A stretch of 64,000 nucleotides of DNA from the NCBI RefSeq assembly GCF_900107925.1, contig NZ_FNUJ01000002.1:1054001-1118000 (forward strand). Reading direction: 5' to 3'. Below, one piece after another: positions 30,326 to 38,833 of this stretch. This DNA is from Amycolatopsis pretoriensis (GTDB lineage: Bacteria; Actinomycetota; Actinomycetes; Mycobacteriales; Pseudonocardiaceae). A program made the translations under genes and the position numbers. Positions within the stretch are counted from its first letter, which is position 1, and each line of letters begins with the position of its first letter. Under the pieces are notes generated by a model that was not told the DNA's origin, made no database searches, and saw nothing but the letters and a program-made list of their open reading frames with translations.

Positions 30326-31801
30326 TCACTCCCCCGCGAGGATCACCGCCCGGGACGCCAGGTGCAGCGCCAGCCGCTCGTCCGGGCGGGACAGGTCCAC
30401 CCCGAGCAGCTGCTCGATCCGCGCGATCCGGGCCGCCACGGTGTTGCGGTGCACGCCCAGCACCGTGGCGGTTTCGGCGATCGACGACTCCGCGTCGAGG
30501 TAGGCGGCGAGCGTCCGGACCAGGTCGCCCGGCGCGTCCCGCAGTGGCGCGACCAGCGCTCGCGCGGCCGGTTCGAACGTGTCCGTGCGGGTCCACTCCA
30601 GCAGCAGCTGGGCCATGCCGAGCTGGTCGACGTGCAGGAAGTGCCCGGTCTCGGGCCGGGTCGCGGCGAGGCGGGCGGCGTCGAGGGCTTCGGCGACCGT
30701 CGTGGCCAGTCCTTCCGGACGCGGGTGCGGCCGCCCGACACCCATGTGCGCGCCCAGGTGCAGCGTCCGGTGCGCCGCCTGGAGCCGGGTCGCGAGGGCG
30801 CGCACCCGCTCCGCCGTGGGTTCGTGGTCGAAGGTGACCCAGCCGGTCCAGCCGTCGCCGTGTTCGACGACCGCCTCGACGTCCAGCGCCCGCATGACCT
30901 CCTGGGTGCGCGCAACGGTGTCGACGGCCGCCGGGACGCCGAGGTGCAGCCCGACGTGCCAGCCGCCGAGCCGCCAGCCGGCGTCGGCGACGCGGCGGCG
31001 CAGGTCCGCGCCCGGCTCGGTGTCGAGGCGCAGCAGGTCGCCGAGCAGCGCGGTGCGCGAGCGCGCGTCGCGTTCCAGCTCGAGGCGGTTGGCCAGGAGC
31101 CACCGCTGCAACGCCCCGGCGGCGACGGCGAGCGCGGGCGGCACGACGTCGGCGCGCGCGGCCTCGGTCCCGCGCAGCTCGGCGGCGAGCCACAGCGCGG
31201 GCCGCTGGAGGAGGACGGGGTGGGCGAGCAGGACACCGTCGTCGAGCTCGGTCCGCTGCGGCACGGCCTCGTCGAGCCGGACGCGCCCACCGACTTCCCC
31301 GGCGAGCGGCACCCCACGGTCATCGAGCACGGCGACGCCCGACCGCAGCAGCCGCCGCAGCACGGCAACGACCTCTTCGGGCGGCCGCAGCCGATCCCCG
31401 AGCGCGCGGTGCGTGGCGAGCAGCAGCTCGGCCCGGTCGAGTTCGGGCGCGGTGAGCAGCAATCGCGCCTCGACGAGCAGGTCGAGCGGCGCCGCCGAGG
31501 TGACGAGCAACGGAACGGCAAGCCGATCGGCCAGCAGCCGAGACGCGCTGAGCGGCTCGGTCCCGGAGAGCAGGACGGCGGTGGCCCCGGCATCGGCACA
31601 GCGGCGAAGAAGGGCATCGATCTGCCAGTCGGTCCCGGCGACCGGCCGCGCGACGACGGTGAGCTCCCCGGGCGCGGGCAGGTGCGAAGCGTCCAAAGTG
31701 GCCTGAACGGTCCGGAGTGGACGGTCGAGCCCGGAAGAACCGGCGAGCACGCGAACGTGTTCGCCCCAGCCGGGCAGGGAAAGAACGCGACGCAGACTCA
31801 C
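30326..31801 (-). CDS. PucR-family transcriptional regulator
   Basis: A 491-residue protein. The N-terminal PucR-like domain (about 1-120) begins SLRRVLSLPGWGEHVRVLAG, a GGDEF-like middle region follows, and the C-terminal helix-turn-helix (about 430-485) has LDAESSIAETATVLGVHRNTVAARIARIEQLL. PucR-type proteins activate purine, ureide or amino acid catabolism genes in response to pathway metabolites. GTG 31801 is chosen because the longer frame would run through the palindrome at 31829-31885. It is the last gene in a minus-strand array with permease, hydantoinase-like and DUF917 genes, and probably regulates them. Confidence 0.88.
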   Translation of the reverse strand: MSLRRVLSLPGWGEHVRVLAGSSGLDRPLRTVQATLDASHLPAPGELTVVARPVAGTDWQIDALLRRCADAGATAVLLSGTEPLSASRLLADRLAVPLLVTSAAPLDLLVEARLLLTAPELDRAELLLATHRALGDRLRPPEEVVAVLRRLLRSGVAVLDDRGVPLAGEVGGRVRLDEAVPQRTELDDGVLLAHPVLLQRPALWLAAELRGTEAARADVVPPALAVAAGALQRWLLANRLELERDARSRTALLGDLLRLDTEPGADLRRRVADAGWRLGGWHVGLHLGVPAAVDTVARTQEVMRALDVEAVVEHGDGWTGWVTFDHEPTAERVRALATRLQAAHRTLHLGAHMGVGRPHPRPEGLATTVAEALDAARLAATRPETGHFLHVDQLGMAQLLLEWTRTDTFEPAARALVAPLRDAPGDLVRTLAAYLDAESSIAETATVLGVHRNTVAARIARIEQLLGVDLSRPDERLALHLASRAVILAGE

Positions 31802-31828
31802 GACGACCTCACCGCCCGGCCCGACCCA

Positions 31829-31885
31829 AGCGCCCCAATGTGGCCTTGGTTGCGTCTCACGCACCGAAGGCCACATTGGGGCGCT
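31829..31885. terminator. Perfect 19-bp palindromic hairpin between DUF917 gene and pucR-like gene
   Basis: Arms 31829-31847 and 31867-31885 are perfect inverted repeats around AATGTGGCCTT, with a 19-base spacer. It lies 11 bases past the DUF917 stop and 28 bases before the regulator start. It likely weakens or ends the operon transcript, so the regulator may be expressed at a lower level or from its own promoter. Confidence 0.7.
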
Positions 31886-31895
31886 CGAAGCCGGG

Positions 31896-32957
31896 TCATT
31901 CCGCCACCACCGGGTCGCAGTCGATGCCGTAGGCCCGGGGCCGGACCACCGGGAGCCAGCGGGGATCGGTCCAGAACTCGGCTGCCGCCAACCTGACCAC
32001 GTCCACCTCCACCCCCGCGCGGATCGCGTCGCACGACACCGGCACCCCCGTCCGGTGGTCCAGCACCGACAGCACGTCCGGCGTCGAGGCCACCGGCGCG
32101 CCGTCCCGCAACGCCAGCAGGTACTCGTTCTCCATCTCCACGCGCAGCAGCGCGCCGTCGCGGTGGTCGGCCAACGTCACACTGCCGCGGCCGAAGCCGT
32201 GGCGCCCCTTCCCCCGGTGCCGCGCCACCTCCAGGACCCGGCCGCGGGCCAGCACCGAGCCCGCCAGCGCCTCTTCCAAGAGAGAGCGCGGCGGGCTCTC
32301 CCCCGCCGCCAGCACCCGGCGGCCCAGCTCCAGCGCGCCGCTCGTCGTCCCGTCCACCGAACACGCGGCCAGCTCGCCCGCCGGGATCGGGGCCAGTGCG
32401 AACGCCGCCCACCCGCCCGAGCTGGCCAGGAACGCCCGCGTCCCCCGCTCGATCACCGCGTCGGACCCGGCCGCCAGCACCACCACCTGCCCGCCGGGCT
32501 CGGCCAGTGCCGCCGGCGCAACCCCGCGGCCGGTCGCGGCCACCGAGAACTGGTCGAGCCGGGGCAACCCCCGCCCCGAAAGGTCCGCGTCGACGTACCC
32601 CAGCCCGAGCTGCTCGGCCACGACCAGCGGCAGCAGCCCGTTGAGCCCGCCGATCTCGATGGACATCAGCGCGTCGGCGCGCTCGCCCGTCCAGCGCTCG
32701 ATCGCCGCCACCGCGGACGCGAACTCGTCGCCGCCCGGCAGCTTCTCGGTGAACGCCGCCGTCGCGCCGACCACGCCGATCGGCACCACCCGGGCCGACG
32801 GCGCCAGCTCCGCCACCGGCGAGACGTCGAGCGAGCGGCCGTCGGCGAGCAGCCGGCGCAGCAGCACGGCGGCGGTGACGGTGTCCCCGCCACCGCCGGA
32901 CCCGAGCAGGGCCACCCCGCGTTCGAGGGCGGCCACGTCACCGGCGGCGATGCGCAT
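31896..32957 (-). CDS. DUF917 family protein, divergent paralog
   Basis: A 353-residue protein of the DUF917 family, found with hydantoinase/oxoprolinase-type enzymes. The N-terminal signature is present as LLGSGGGGDT. Other conserved positions differ from the two paralogs upstream: GVVGAT replaces QMGAPT/MMGAPT, EIGGLNGLLPLV replaces ECGGINSMIPLI, and DADLSGRGLPRLDQFSV replaces DADGMGRAFPELQM. It may have lost or altered the catalytic or metal-binding role and act as a structural partner. It is the last enzyme gene of the operon, 21 bases after the SDR gene. Confidence 0.82.
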   Translation of the reverse strand: MRIAAGDVAALERGVALLGSGGGGDTVTAAVLLRRLLADGRSLDVSPVAELAPSARVVPIGVVGATAAFTEKLPGGDEFASAVAAIERWTGERADALMSIEIGGLNGLLPLVVAEQLGLGYVDADLSGRGLPRLDQFSVAATGRGVAPAALAEPGGQVVVLAAGSDAVIERGTRAFLASSGGWAAFALAPIPAGELAACSVDGTTSGALELGRRVLAAGESPPRSLLEEALAGSVLARGRVLEVARHRGKGRHGFGRGSVTLADHRDGALLRVEMENEYLLALRDGAPVASTPDVLSVLDHRTGVPVSCDAIRAGVEVDVVRLAAAEFWTDPRWLPVVRPRAYGIDCDPVVAE

Positions 32958-32978
32958 GACTGACCACAGTAGACGAGC

Positions 32979-33689
32979 TCAGCGCAGCGCGTAGCCACCG
33001 TCGGGGTAGAGCGTCGACCCGGTGGTGTACGTGCTGCCGAACAGGTACAGCACCGCATCGGCCACTTCGGACTCCTTGCCGACGCGGTGCAGCAGCGTGT
33101 CGCGCGAGTACTGGCCGAAGCTCGCCTCCCGCACGGCCGCGGGCCGCCCGGCCCACAGGTTGCCGTCGATCGTGCCCGGCGCGACGACGTTCACCCGGAC
33201 CGGGGCGAGTTCGACCGCCAGCCCGCGCCCGAGCCCTTCGACGGCGGCGTTGCAGGCGACGTACGCCGGCGCCGCCCCCGGCGGCCGGACGCTCGCCGCA
33301 CCCGACATCAGCACGATCGACGCGTCCGGGGCCAACCGCGGCACCGCGTGCTTGACGGCGTGGTACTGGCCCCAGAACTTCGTCACGAACGGGCTCGCCG
33401 CGTCCTCGTCGGAGAGTTCCCGCAGCGGCCCGACCGTGTAGGACGCGCCGGGCGTGAACAGGCAGTCGACGCGCTCCAGCGCACCGAAGAACGCGGCCAG
33501 GGACTCCTGGTCGGTGCTGTCGACGACCTGCCAGGTCGCCCCCACCGAGCCGGCCGCCGTCGACAGCTTCTCCGCCGTGCGCCCGCCGAGGTGGACCGAC
33601 GCACCCGCCGCGGCCGCCCGCCGGGCCACCTCGAGACCGATCCCCGAGCCACCACCGACGATCACGACGTGCTTCCCGGCCAGGCTCAT
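32979..33689 (-). CDS. SDR family oxidoreductase of the hydantoinase-type operon
   Basis: A 236-residue short-chain dehydrogenase with cofactor motif VGGGSGIG (about 10-17), catalytic Ser in MSGAASVR and a C-terminal YPDGGYAL motif. The usual Tyr-x-x-x-Lys appears as AYVACNAAVEG, where Asn replaces Lys. That change would weaken or abolish normal SDR catalysis. ATG 33689 overlaps the stop of the upstream DUF917 gene by four bases (ATGA), placing it firmly in the operon. Its likely role is oxidation or reduction of a pathway intermediate, or a non-catalytic one given the substitution. Confidence 0.85.
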   Translation of the reverse strand: MSLAGKHVVIVGGGSGIGLEVARRAAAAGASVHLGGRTAEKLSTAAGSVGATWQVVDSTDQESLAAFFGALERVDCLFTPGASYTVGPLRELSDEDAASPFVTKFWGQYHAVKHAVPRLAPDASIVLMSGAASVRPPGAAPAYVACNAAVEGLGRGLAVELAPVRVNVVAPGTIDGNLWAGRPAAVREASFGQYSRDTLLHRVGKESEVADAVLYLFGSTYTTGSTLYPDGGYALR

Positions 33690-34780
33690 CCGATCTCCTC
33701 CACGGGAACGAAGTCGTGCGGCAGGCCGAACGCACCCGGGCCGAACGTGTCCAGCGCCTCCGGAGTCCGCATCAACGGCGGGGTCGAGATGCCGACGACG
33801 GTGACGCGCTGGCCGTACCGCAGCGTCTCGGTGGTGATCGGCTCGGCCGTCGCCGACTCCAGCACGCAGATCAGGTCGGGCACGAGGCACCGCACGGAAC
33901 CGTCCACGGTGGCCAGCAGGTTCTCGTTCTGGAACAGGATCTCCAGCTTGCTCGAACCGTCGAACGACACCGCCGCGGCCCGGCCGCGTGCGAAGCCGGC
34001 TTCGGTCCGCCGCTCCACATCGGACACTTTACCGCGGAAGAGCACCCGCAGGTGCTCGTACGGCGTCGAGCGCAACGCCGAAGCCAGCCGGTCGATCGGA
34101 TCTTCGTTCGCCGAGCGCGCCTCCCGGATCGTCCGGCCCACGGTCAACGCCAGCGAAAGCGTTTGCGGCACCGCCGTCCGCTTGACTTCGGCCCCGCTCA
34201 TCGCGTATTCGGCGATGTGCGCGACCCCGCCGAGCCGGATGGTGACGCCGCGGGCCAGCCATTCCATCCGCTTGTTGTCCGCGCCGGTGTCGATCACCGT
34301 GGTCTCGCCGCGCTCGCCGCCGATGGCCATCGGCGACCCGGTGACGCCGTAGACGCCGAACGTCTCCATCTGCAGCTCGGGAAACGCCCGGCCCATGCCG
34401 TCGGCGTCGACGACGGGCAGCCCGAGCCGGGCGCCGACGATCAGCGGGATCATCGAGTTGATGCCGCCGCACTCGATCGGCATGGTCGCGTCCGCGGTCC
34501 GGCCGAGGTGCTGCTCCAGCGTCCGCAGCGCCAGCACGGGCTCGGCGCCGTTGGGCAGCTTCTCGTGCACCACGGTCGGCGCGCCCATCTGCGCGGTCGG
34601 GATGACCAGGGCGTCGTCGTCCACTTCGGACGGGTCGAGGATCGTGATCGGCCCGTGCTCGCGGATGGCCTCGCGCACGAGCAGCCGCCCGACGTACGGG
34701 TCGCCCCCGCCGCCGGTGCCGAGCACGGCGGCGCCGCGGGCGAGGTCGGGCAGGTCGGCTTCGGTCAGGGTCCAGCTCAC
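33686..34780 (-). CDS. DUF917 family protein
   Basis: A 364-residue DUF917 protein starting at GTG 34780. Typical blocks are VLGTGGGGDPYVGRLL, QMGAPTVVHEKLPNG, IECGGINSMIPLIVGARLGL, VDADGMGRAFPELQ and FQNENLLA near the C-terminus. The Asp and Gly-rich blocks are conserved with the next paralog, so both look functional. DUF917 proteins occur next to HyuA-type ATPases in predicted cyclic-amide hydrolases. Both ends overlap neighbours by four bases, indicating tight translational coupling. Confidence 0.88.
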   Translation of the reverse strand: MSWTLTEADLPDLARGAAVLGTGGGGDPYVGRLLVREAIREHGPITILDPSEVDDDALVIPTAQMGAPTVVHEKLPNGAEPVLALRTLEQHLGRTADATMPIECGGINSMIPLIVGARLGLPVVDADGMGRAFPELQMETFGVYGVTGSPMAIGGERGETTVIDTGADNKRMEWLARGVTIRLGGVAHIAEYAMSGAEVKRTAVPQTLSLALTVGRTIREARSANEDPIDRLASALRSTPYEHLRVLFRGKVSDVERRTEAGFARGRAAAVSFDGSSKLEILFQNENLLATVDGSVRCLVPDLICVLESATAEPITTETLRYGQRVTVVGISTPPLMRTPEALDTFGPGAFGLPHDFVPVEEIG

Positions 34781-35847
34781 CCGGCCACTCCGATCGGGTC
34801 GATGTCGTAGCCGAAGTACCGCGGCCCGGCCAGCGCGATGCCTTCCGGGGTGTGCCAGCGCGGGTCGGCGGGCGCGGCGATCACCGTGACGCGCTGGCCG
34901 TAGCGCAGGCCCTCGGTCGTCACGGCCTCGCCGGACTCGCGTTCCAGCGTGCAGATCAGGTCGGGCACCGACGCTTCGACGACGCCGTCGCGCTCGGCCA
35001 CCAGGTGCTCGTTCTGGAAGCGCAGCACCAGTTCCGCGCCGGTGTCGCCGTCCATTCCGGACAGGCGGGCCTCGCCGCGGGCGAACCCGGTGACCGTCCG
35101 GCGGGCGACGTCGACGACCTTGCCGCTGAACAGCCGCCGTCCGCCCAGGCGCGAAACGACCTTCGCGACCGGGTCCTCGTGCGCCGCGCGCGCGGCCCGG
35201 ACCAGCGCGCCCAGCTCGGCGCACAGGCTGAGCGTGCCGGGCACGAGCGACTCCCGCGCCTGGCCGCCGGACATCGCGTAGTTGCTGATCATCGCCGAGC
35301 AGCCCATGTCGATGGTCGCCGAGCGGGCCAGCCGCTCGGCCCACCGGTTGTCCACAGTGTCCAGTACCCCGCGGTTGCCCTTCTCGTCCGCAATGGACAT
35401 TGGAGTCGCGCGGATGCCGTACAAAGTCGGCAAAACCATTTGCAGCTCCGGGAAGGCCCGGCCCATGCCGTCGGCGTCGACCAGCGGCAGGCCCAGCTGC
35501 GCGGCCGCGACGACCGGGATCAGCGAGTTGACGCCGCCCGCCTCGGCGCACGCGATGTGCGTCAGCTCCTTGCCGAGGTAGCCGGCGAGGGTGCGGGCCG
35601 CGAGGCCGACCTGCTCGGCCGACGGCAGCTTCTCCACCATGACCGTCGGCGCGCCCATCATGGCGACCGGCAGCACGACGGCGTCGTCCGGCACTTCGGA
35701 AAGCGGCACCAGCGGCACCGATCCGTGGGTGCGCACCGCCGAGGAGGCCAGCAGCCGGCCGATGTACGGGTCGCCACCGCCCCCGGTGCCGAGGATGGCG
35801 GCACCGCGGGCGATGTCGCCGAGGTCGTGCTCGGTGATCTCGCGCAT
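34777..35847 (-). CDS. DUF917 family protein
   Basis: A 356-residue DUF917 protein. It has ILGTGGGGDPYIGRLL, MMGAPTVMVEKLPSA, AEAGGVNSLIPVVAAAQLGL and VDADGMGRAFPELQM, closely parallel to the downstream paralog but with Ala for Cys in the xCGGIN block. ATG 35847 follows the hydantoinase-type stop as TGATG; GTG 35850 is an equal alternative. Being directly after the HyuA-like gene, it is the most likely direct subunit partner of that ATPase. The two full-length paralogs could form a heteromeric complex. Confidence 0.88.
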   Translation of the reverse strand: MREITEHDLGDIARGAAILGTGGGGDPYIGRLLASSAVRTHGSVPLVPLSEVPDDAVVLPVAMMGAPTVMVEKLPSAEQVGLAARTLAGYLGKELTHIACAEAGGVNSLIPVVAAAQLGLPLVDADGMGRAFPELQMVLPTLYGIRATPMSIADEKGNRGVLDTVDNRWAERLARSATIDMGCSAMISNYAMSGGQARESLVPGTLSLCAELGALVRAARAAHEDPVAKVVSRLGGRRLFSGKVVDVARRTVTGFARGEARLSGMDGDTGAELVLRFQNEHLVAERDGVVEASVPDLICTLERESGEAVTTEGLRYGQRVTVIAAPADPRWHTPEGIALAGPRYFGYDIDPIGVAG

Positions 35848-37388
35848 CACGCCCCCAGCTGCAGGTCGCCGACGGCCTTGACGCGGATGCGCGTGGCGTT
35901 GCCGGGCAGGTACGGGATGGGCACCTCGTCGAAGTCGACGATGCCGACCGACGCCGGCGACGCGCCGGCCGCCACCGCGCGGTCGACGGCCTCCTGCTTC
36001 GCCTCGTCGACGACAGCCTCACGACGACCGGGCTCGATCACGTAGACGCGGTCCACTTCACCGCCGATCTGCGCGATGGCCGCGCCGATCGCGTTGGCCA
36101 CGGCGTAGTTCTCCGGCCGGTGCACTTCACCACAGCCGGCCAGTTCGTCCGGCAGCAGCACCGAACCACCGCCGACGGCGACGACCGGCAGCGGCTCGGC
36201 GGACGTCCGCATCCGTTCGACCACATCGGACACGTCGGCGGCGATCCGATCCAGCGCGGCCCGCACCAGCGACTTGTCCAAATGGGACACGAGCGACGGG
36301 TCACCGATGTCCGCGCGCCCGGCGGCGACGGCGATGTCGGTCGCGGTGAGCGTGTCCCCGCCGAAGACCAGGGCCTTCGACGTCAGCTCGTAACCGACCG
36401 AGTCCGGGCCCACGGTGACGTTCCCGCGCACCCGGCTGCCGCCGCCGATACCGATCGACAGCACGTCCGGCATCCGGAAGTTGGTCCGGATCCCGGCGAC
36501 ACTCACGTCCGTGGTCGCCTCGCGCGGGAAGCCCTGCCGCAGCACGCCGACGTCCGACGTCGTGCCGCCGACGTCGACCACCGCGCAGGTGTCCAAACCG
36601 GACAGCACGGCCGCGCCGCGCATGGAGTTCGTCGGCCCCGAGGCGAAGGTGGCCACCGGGTAACGGCGGGCGAAGTCGACGTCCATCAGCGTGCCGTCGT
36701 TCTGGCTCAGATACAGCGGCGCGGTGATGCCCGCGCCGGTGACCGACGCGGACAGGCCGTCGACGATGTGCGCGGCCAGCTCGCGCAGCGCCGCGTTGAT
36801 CACCGTCGCGTTTTCCCGTTCCAGCAAGCCGATCCGGCCGATCTCGTGGGACAGCGAGATCGCGACGTCCGGCAGCTGCGCGCCGATGATCTCGGCCGCG
36901 CGGGCCTCGAACTCGGCGTTGACCGGGGAGAAGACCGAGGTGATCGCGACGCTGCGCACCCCGGCTTCCCCCATGTCGTCGGCGGCCTTGCGCAGCTCGC
37001 TCTCGTCGAGCTCCGCGATGTGGCGGCCGTCGAACTCGTGTCCACCGTGGACCAGGTAGCTGCGCCCCGACACCGCGTCGACGAGCCGCTGCGGCCAGTC
37101 GACCATCGGCGGCAGCGACGCCCCGGCCGGCAGGCTCAGCCGCACGGCCGCGGTCGGCGCGAGCCGGTGGGCCTCGACGAGCGCGTTGATGAAGTGCGTG
37201 GTGCCGATCATCACCGCCCGCACCGCCGCCGGGTCGAACGCGCGTTGCCGCTGCAGGCCGTCGATCGCGGCGACGATGCCCGAGGTGACGTCCGCGGTCG
37301 TGCTGGTCTTGACCGAGGCGAGCACCTGACGGCCGTCGAGGAGGACAGCGTCGGTGTTGGTGCCGCCGACGTCGATGCCGATGCGCAC
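35847..37388 (-). CDS. Hydantoinase/oxoprolinase family protein (HyuA-like ATPase subunit)
   Basis: A 513-residue ASKHA-fold protein. IGIDVGGTNTDAVLLDG at the N-terminus is the phosphate loop, VVDVGGTTSDVGVL the second phosphate motif (about 265-280), and VAVGGGSVLLPDEL the adenosine motif near 430. HyuA-type subunits use ATP to activate a cyclic amide such as a hydantoin, 5-oxoproline or lactam for hydrolysis. No HyuB-type partner gene is present; the DUF917 genes take that place. GTG 37388 follows GGAGA by seven bases. The gene begins 15 bases after the permease stop. Confidence 0.9.
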   Translation of the reverse strand: MRIGIDVGGTNTDAVLLDGRQVLASVKTSTTADVTSGIVAAIDGLQRQRAFDPAAVRAVMIGTTHFINALVEAHRLAPTAAVRLSLPAGASLPPMVDWPQRLVDAVSGRSYLVHGGHEFDGRHIAELDESELRKAADDMGEAGVRSVAITSVFSPVNAEFEARAAEIIGAQLPDVAISLSHEIGRIGLLERENATVINAALRELAAHIVDGLSASVTGAGITAPLYLSQNDGTLMDVDFARRYPVATFASGPTNSMRGAAVLSGLDTCAVVDVGGTTSDVGVLRQGFPREATTDVSVAGIRTNFRMPDVLSIGIGGGSRVRGNVTVGPDSVGYELTSKALVFGGDTLTATDIAVAAGRADIGDPSLVSHLDKSLVRAALDRIAADVSDVVERMRTSAEPLPVVAVGGGSVLLPDELAGCGEVHRPENYAVANAIGAAIAQIGGEVDRVYVIEPGRREAVVDEAKQEAVDRAVAAGASPASVGIVDFDEVPIPYLPGNATRIRVKAVGDLQLGA

Positions 37389-37403
37389 GAAAGAATCTCC
37401 TTT

Positions 37404-38729
37404 TCAGACTGCGGGAGCGGGCTCGGCGTCGGCGGTCCGGCTGCTGCCGATCCCCCGCACCCAGCCGAGCTTCCCGGCGACGACGTACAGGACGAAGGCC
37501 ACGACGAGCGAGTTGATGCTCGGCAGGCCCCACTCGACGAACTCGCCGAAGAGCGCCGCGGCGATCCAGACGACGATCGTGGCGGGCACCCACACCGGCG
37601 CGTCTTCGGGAACCGTGCCCCGGGCCCGGGCGCTTTCCAGGTCACCGCGCCACTTCTTCACCACGAAGTACTCGGCGACCATGATCCCGGCGATCGGCGG
37701 GAACGCAACGCCCAGCACCGTGAGGAAGTCGGTGAACTTGGCCAGGATCCCGGCCGCGGCGAGCAGGCTGCCCGCGACCCCGAGCACCGCCGTGACGAGC
37801 CCGCGGTGGGCCTTGCGACCGGACACCGTGCCGATGAAGTTCACGACCCCGAGCCCCGAGGAGTACAGGTTCCAGTCGTTGATCTTCATCGTGCCGGCGA
37901 TGACGATGAGCAGGCCGACCCAGCCGACCGACGACGTCACGATGGTGGTGATCCCGGCGCTGCCGACGGCGTGCGCGAGCAGGACGCCGGAGAGGCCGAT
38001 GACGTACTCGCCGAGGGTGATGCCGACGAGCGTCTGCTTGACGACGTCCGACGTGGACCGGTTGAAACGGGTCATGTCCGGCGTGATGACCGCGCCGACG
38101 ATGAAGCCGCCGGCCACCAGCGTGGTGCCCTGCAGCAGGCTCAGCGCCGGCCCGGGCGGGGCCGAGGACACGAGCGCGCCGAGGTCGTGGCGGGTCAGCT
38201 CCGAGATGATCGACCAGCCGACGAGGATCAGGAACGCCGGCACGGTCAGGTACGCCGTCCAGGCCATGGAGTGGAAGCCGCGGACCACGATCGCGGTGAC
38301 GAGCAGGCCGAACACGAGCGCCCAGCCCCATTCCGGCAGGCCGCCGATGAGCGAGACGAGCCCCTGCGCGGACACCGCGGACTGGATGCCGAACCAGCCG
38401 ATGAGGCTGATCCCGATGGCGAGCCCGATGAGCGCCGAGCCGCCGCGGCCGAAGCCGGTCCAGCGGGCGATCATGGACGTCGAGAGGCCCTCGCGGACGC
38501 CGATGACGCCGACGAGGATGGTGATGAGCTCCAGGATGACCGAGCCGAGCGTGAAGGCCAGGACCGCGTTCCAGAAGCTCATCCCGAAGCCGACGGTGGC
38601 TCCGAGCAGGAACTGGGAAAGCGCGGACACCTGGCCGAACCGCTGGACGGCGACCGACCACCACGAGTACCGGGCGTGGTCCGGCACTCTGGTGAGGGCA
38701 TAGTCATCGACACCGACTGTTGAGGCCAC
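37404..38729 (-). CDS. NCS1-type purine/cytosine/hydantoin permease
   Basis: A 441-residue membrane protein with about 12 hydrophobic helices. The segments FGQVSALSQFLLGATVGFGM, GLAIGISLIGWFGIQSAVSAQG, and a C-terminal IMVAEYFVVKKW mark the cytosine permease/NCS1 family (CodB-like, related to hydantoin carrier Mhp1). It imports nucleobases, hydantoins or allantoin-type substrates with protons or sodium. It is the first gene of the minus-strand operon. GTG 38729 is preceded by AGGAGG at five bases. It probably supplies the substrate for the HyuA/DUF917 enzymes. Confidence 0.9.
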   Translation of the reverse strand: MASTVGVDDYALTRVPDHARYSWWSVAVQRFGQVSALSQFLLGATVGFGMSFWNAVLAFTLGSVILELITILVGVIGVREGLSTSMIARWTGFGRGGSALIGLAIGISLIGWFGIQSAVSAQGLVSLIGGLPEWGWALVFGLLVTAIVVRGFHSMAWTAYLTVPAFLILVGWSIISELTRHDLGALVSSAPPGPALSLLQGTTLVAGGFIVGAVITPDMTRFNRSTSDVVKQTLVGITLGEYVIGLSGVLLAHAVGSAGITTIVTSSVGWVGLLIVIAGTMKINDWNLYSSGLGVVNFIGTVSGRKAHRGLVTAVLGVAGSLLAAAGILAKFTDFLTVLGVAFPPIAGIMVAEYFVVKKWRGDLESARARGTVPEDAPVWVPATIVVWIAAALFGEFVEWGLPSINSLVVAFVLYVVAGKLGWVRGIGSSRTADAEPAPAV

Positions 38730-38750
38730 GCCGACCTCCTAATCCGGGAA

Positions 38751-38764
38751 GGGGAACGTTCCCC
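38751..38764. promoter_or_regulatory. Candidate operator upstream of the permease operon
   Basis: GGGGAACGTTCCCC is a perfect 14-base palindrome 21 bases upstream of the permease start codon. Its position in the operon promoter region makes it a candidate binding site for the PucR-type regulator or another repressor. It does not resemble the known Bacillus PucR box. Confidence 0.45.
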
Positions 38765-38803
38765 GAACCGTAAGCAGCGGTCCCGGCGGCGTCACCGTGC
38801 GAT

Positions 38804-38833
38804 GTGCACAGTCAGCGCGTTGGCACTGTGCAC
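38804..38833 (-). terminator. Hairpin after the SDR gene
   Basis: GTGCACAGT (38804-38812) and ACTGTGCAC (38825-38833) form a perfect nine-base stem with a 12-base loop, directly adjacent to the stop codon of the SDR gene at 38834. It separates that gene from the permease operon. Confidence 0.6.

Noticed and set aside
36120..38723. Plus-strand frame of 867 codons opposite the hydantoinase-like and permease genes
   Set aside because: His/Arg/Asp-rich composition without any family signature; it runs through two well-supported genes.
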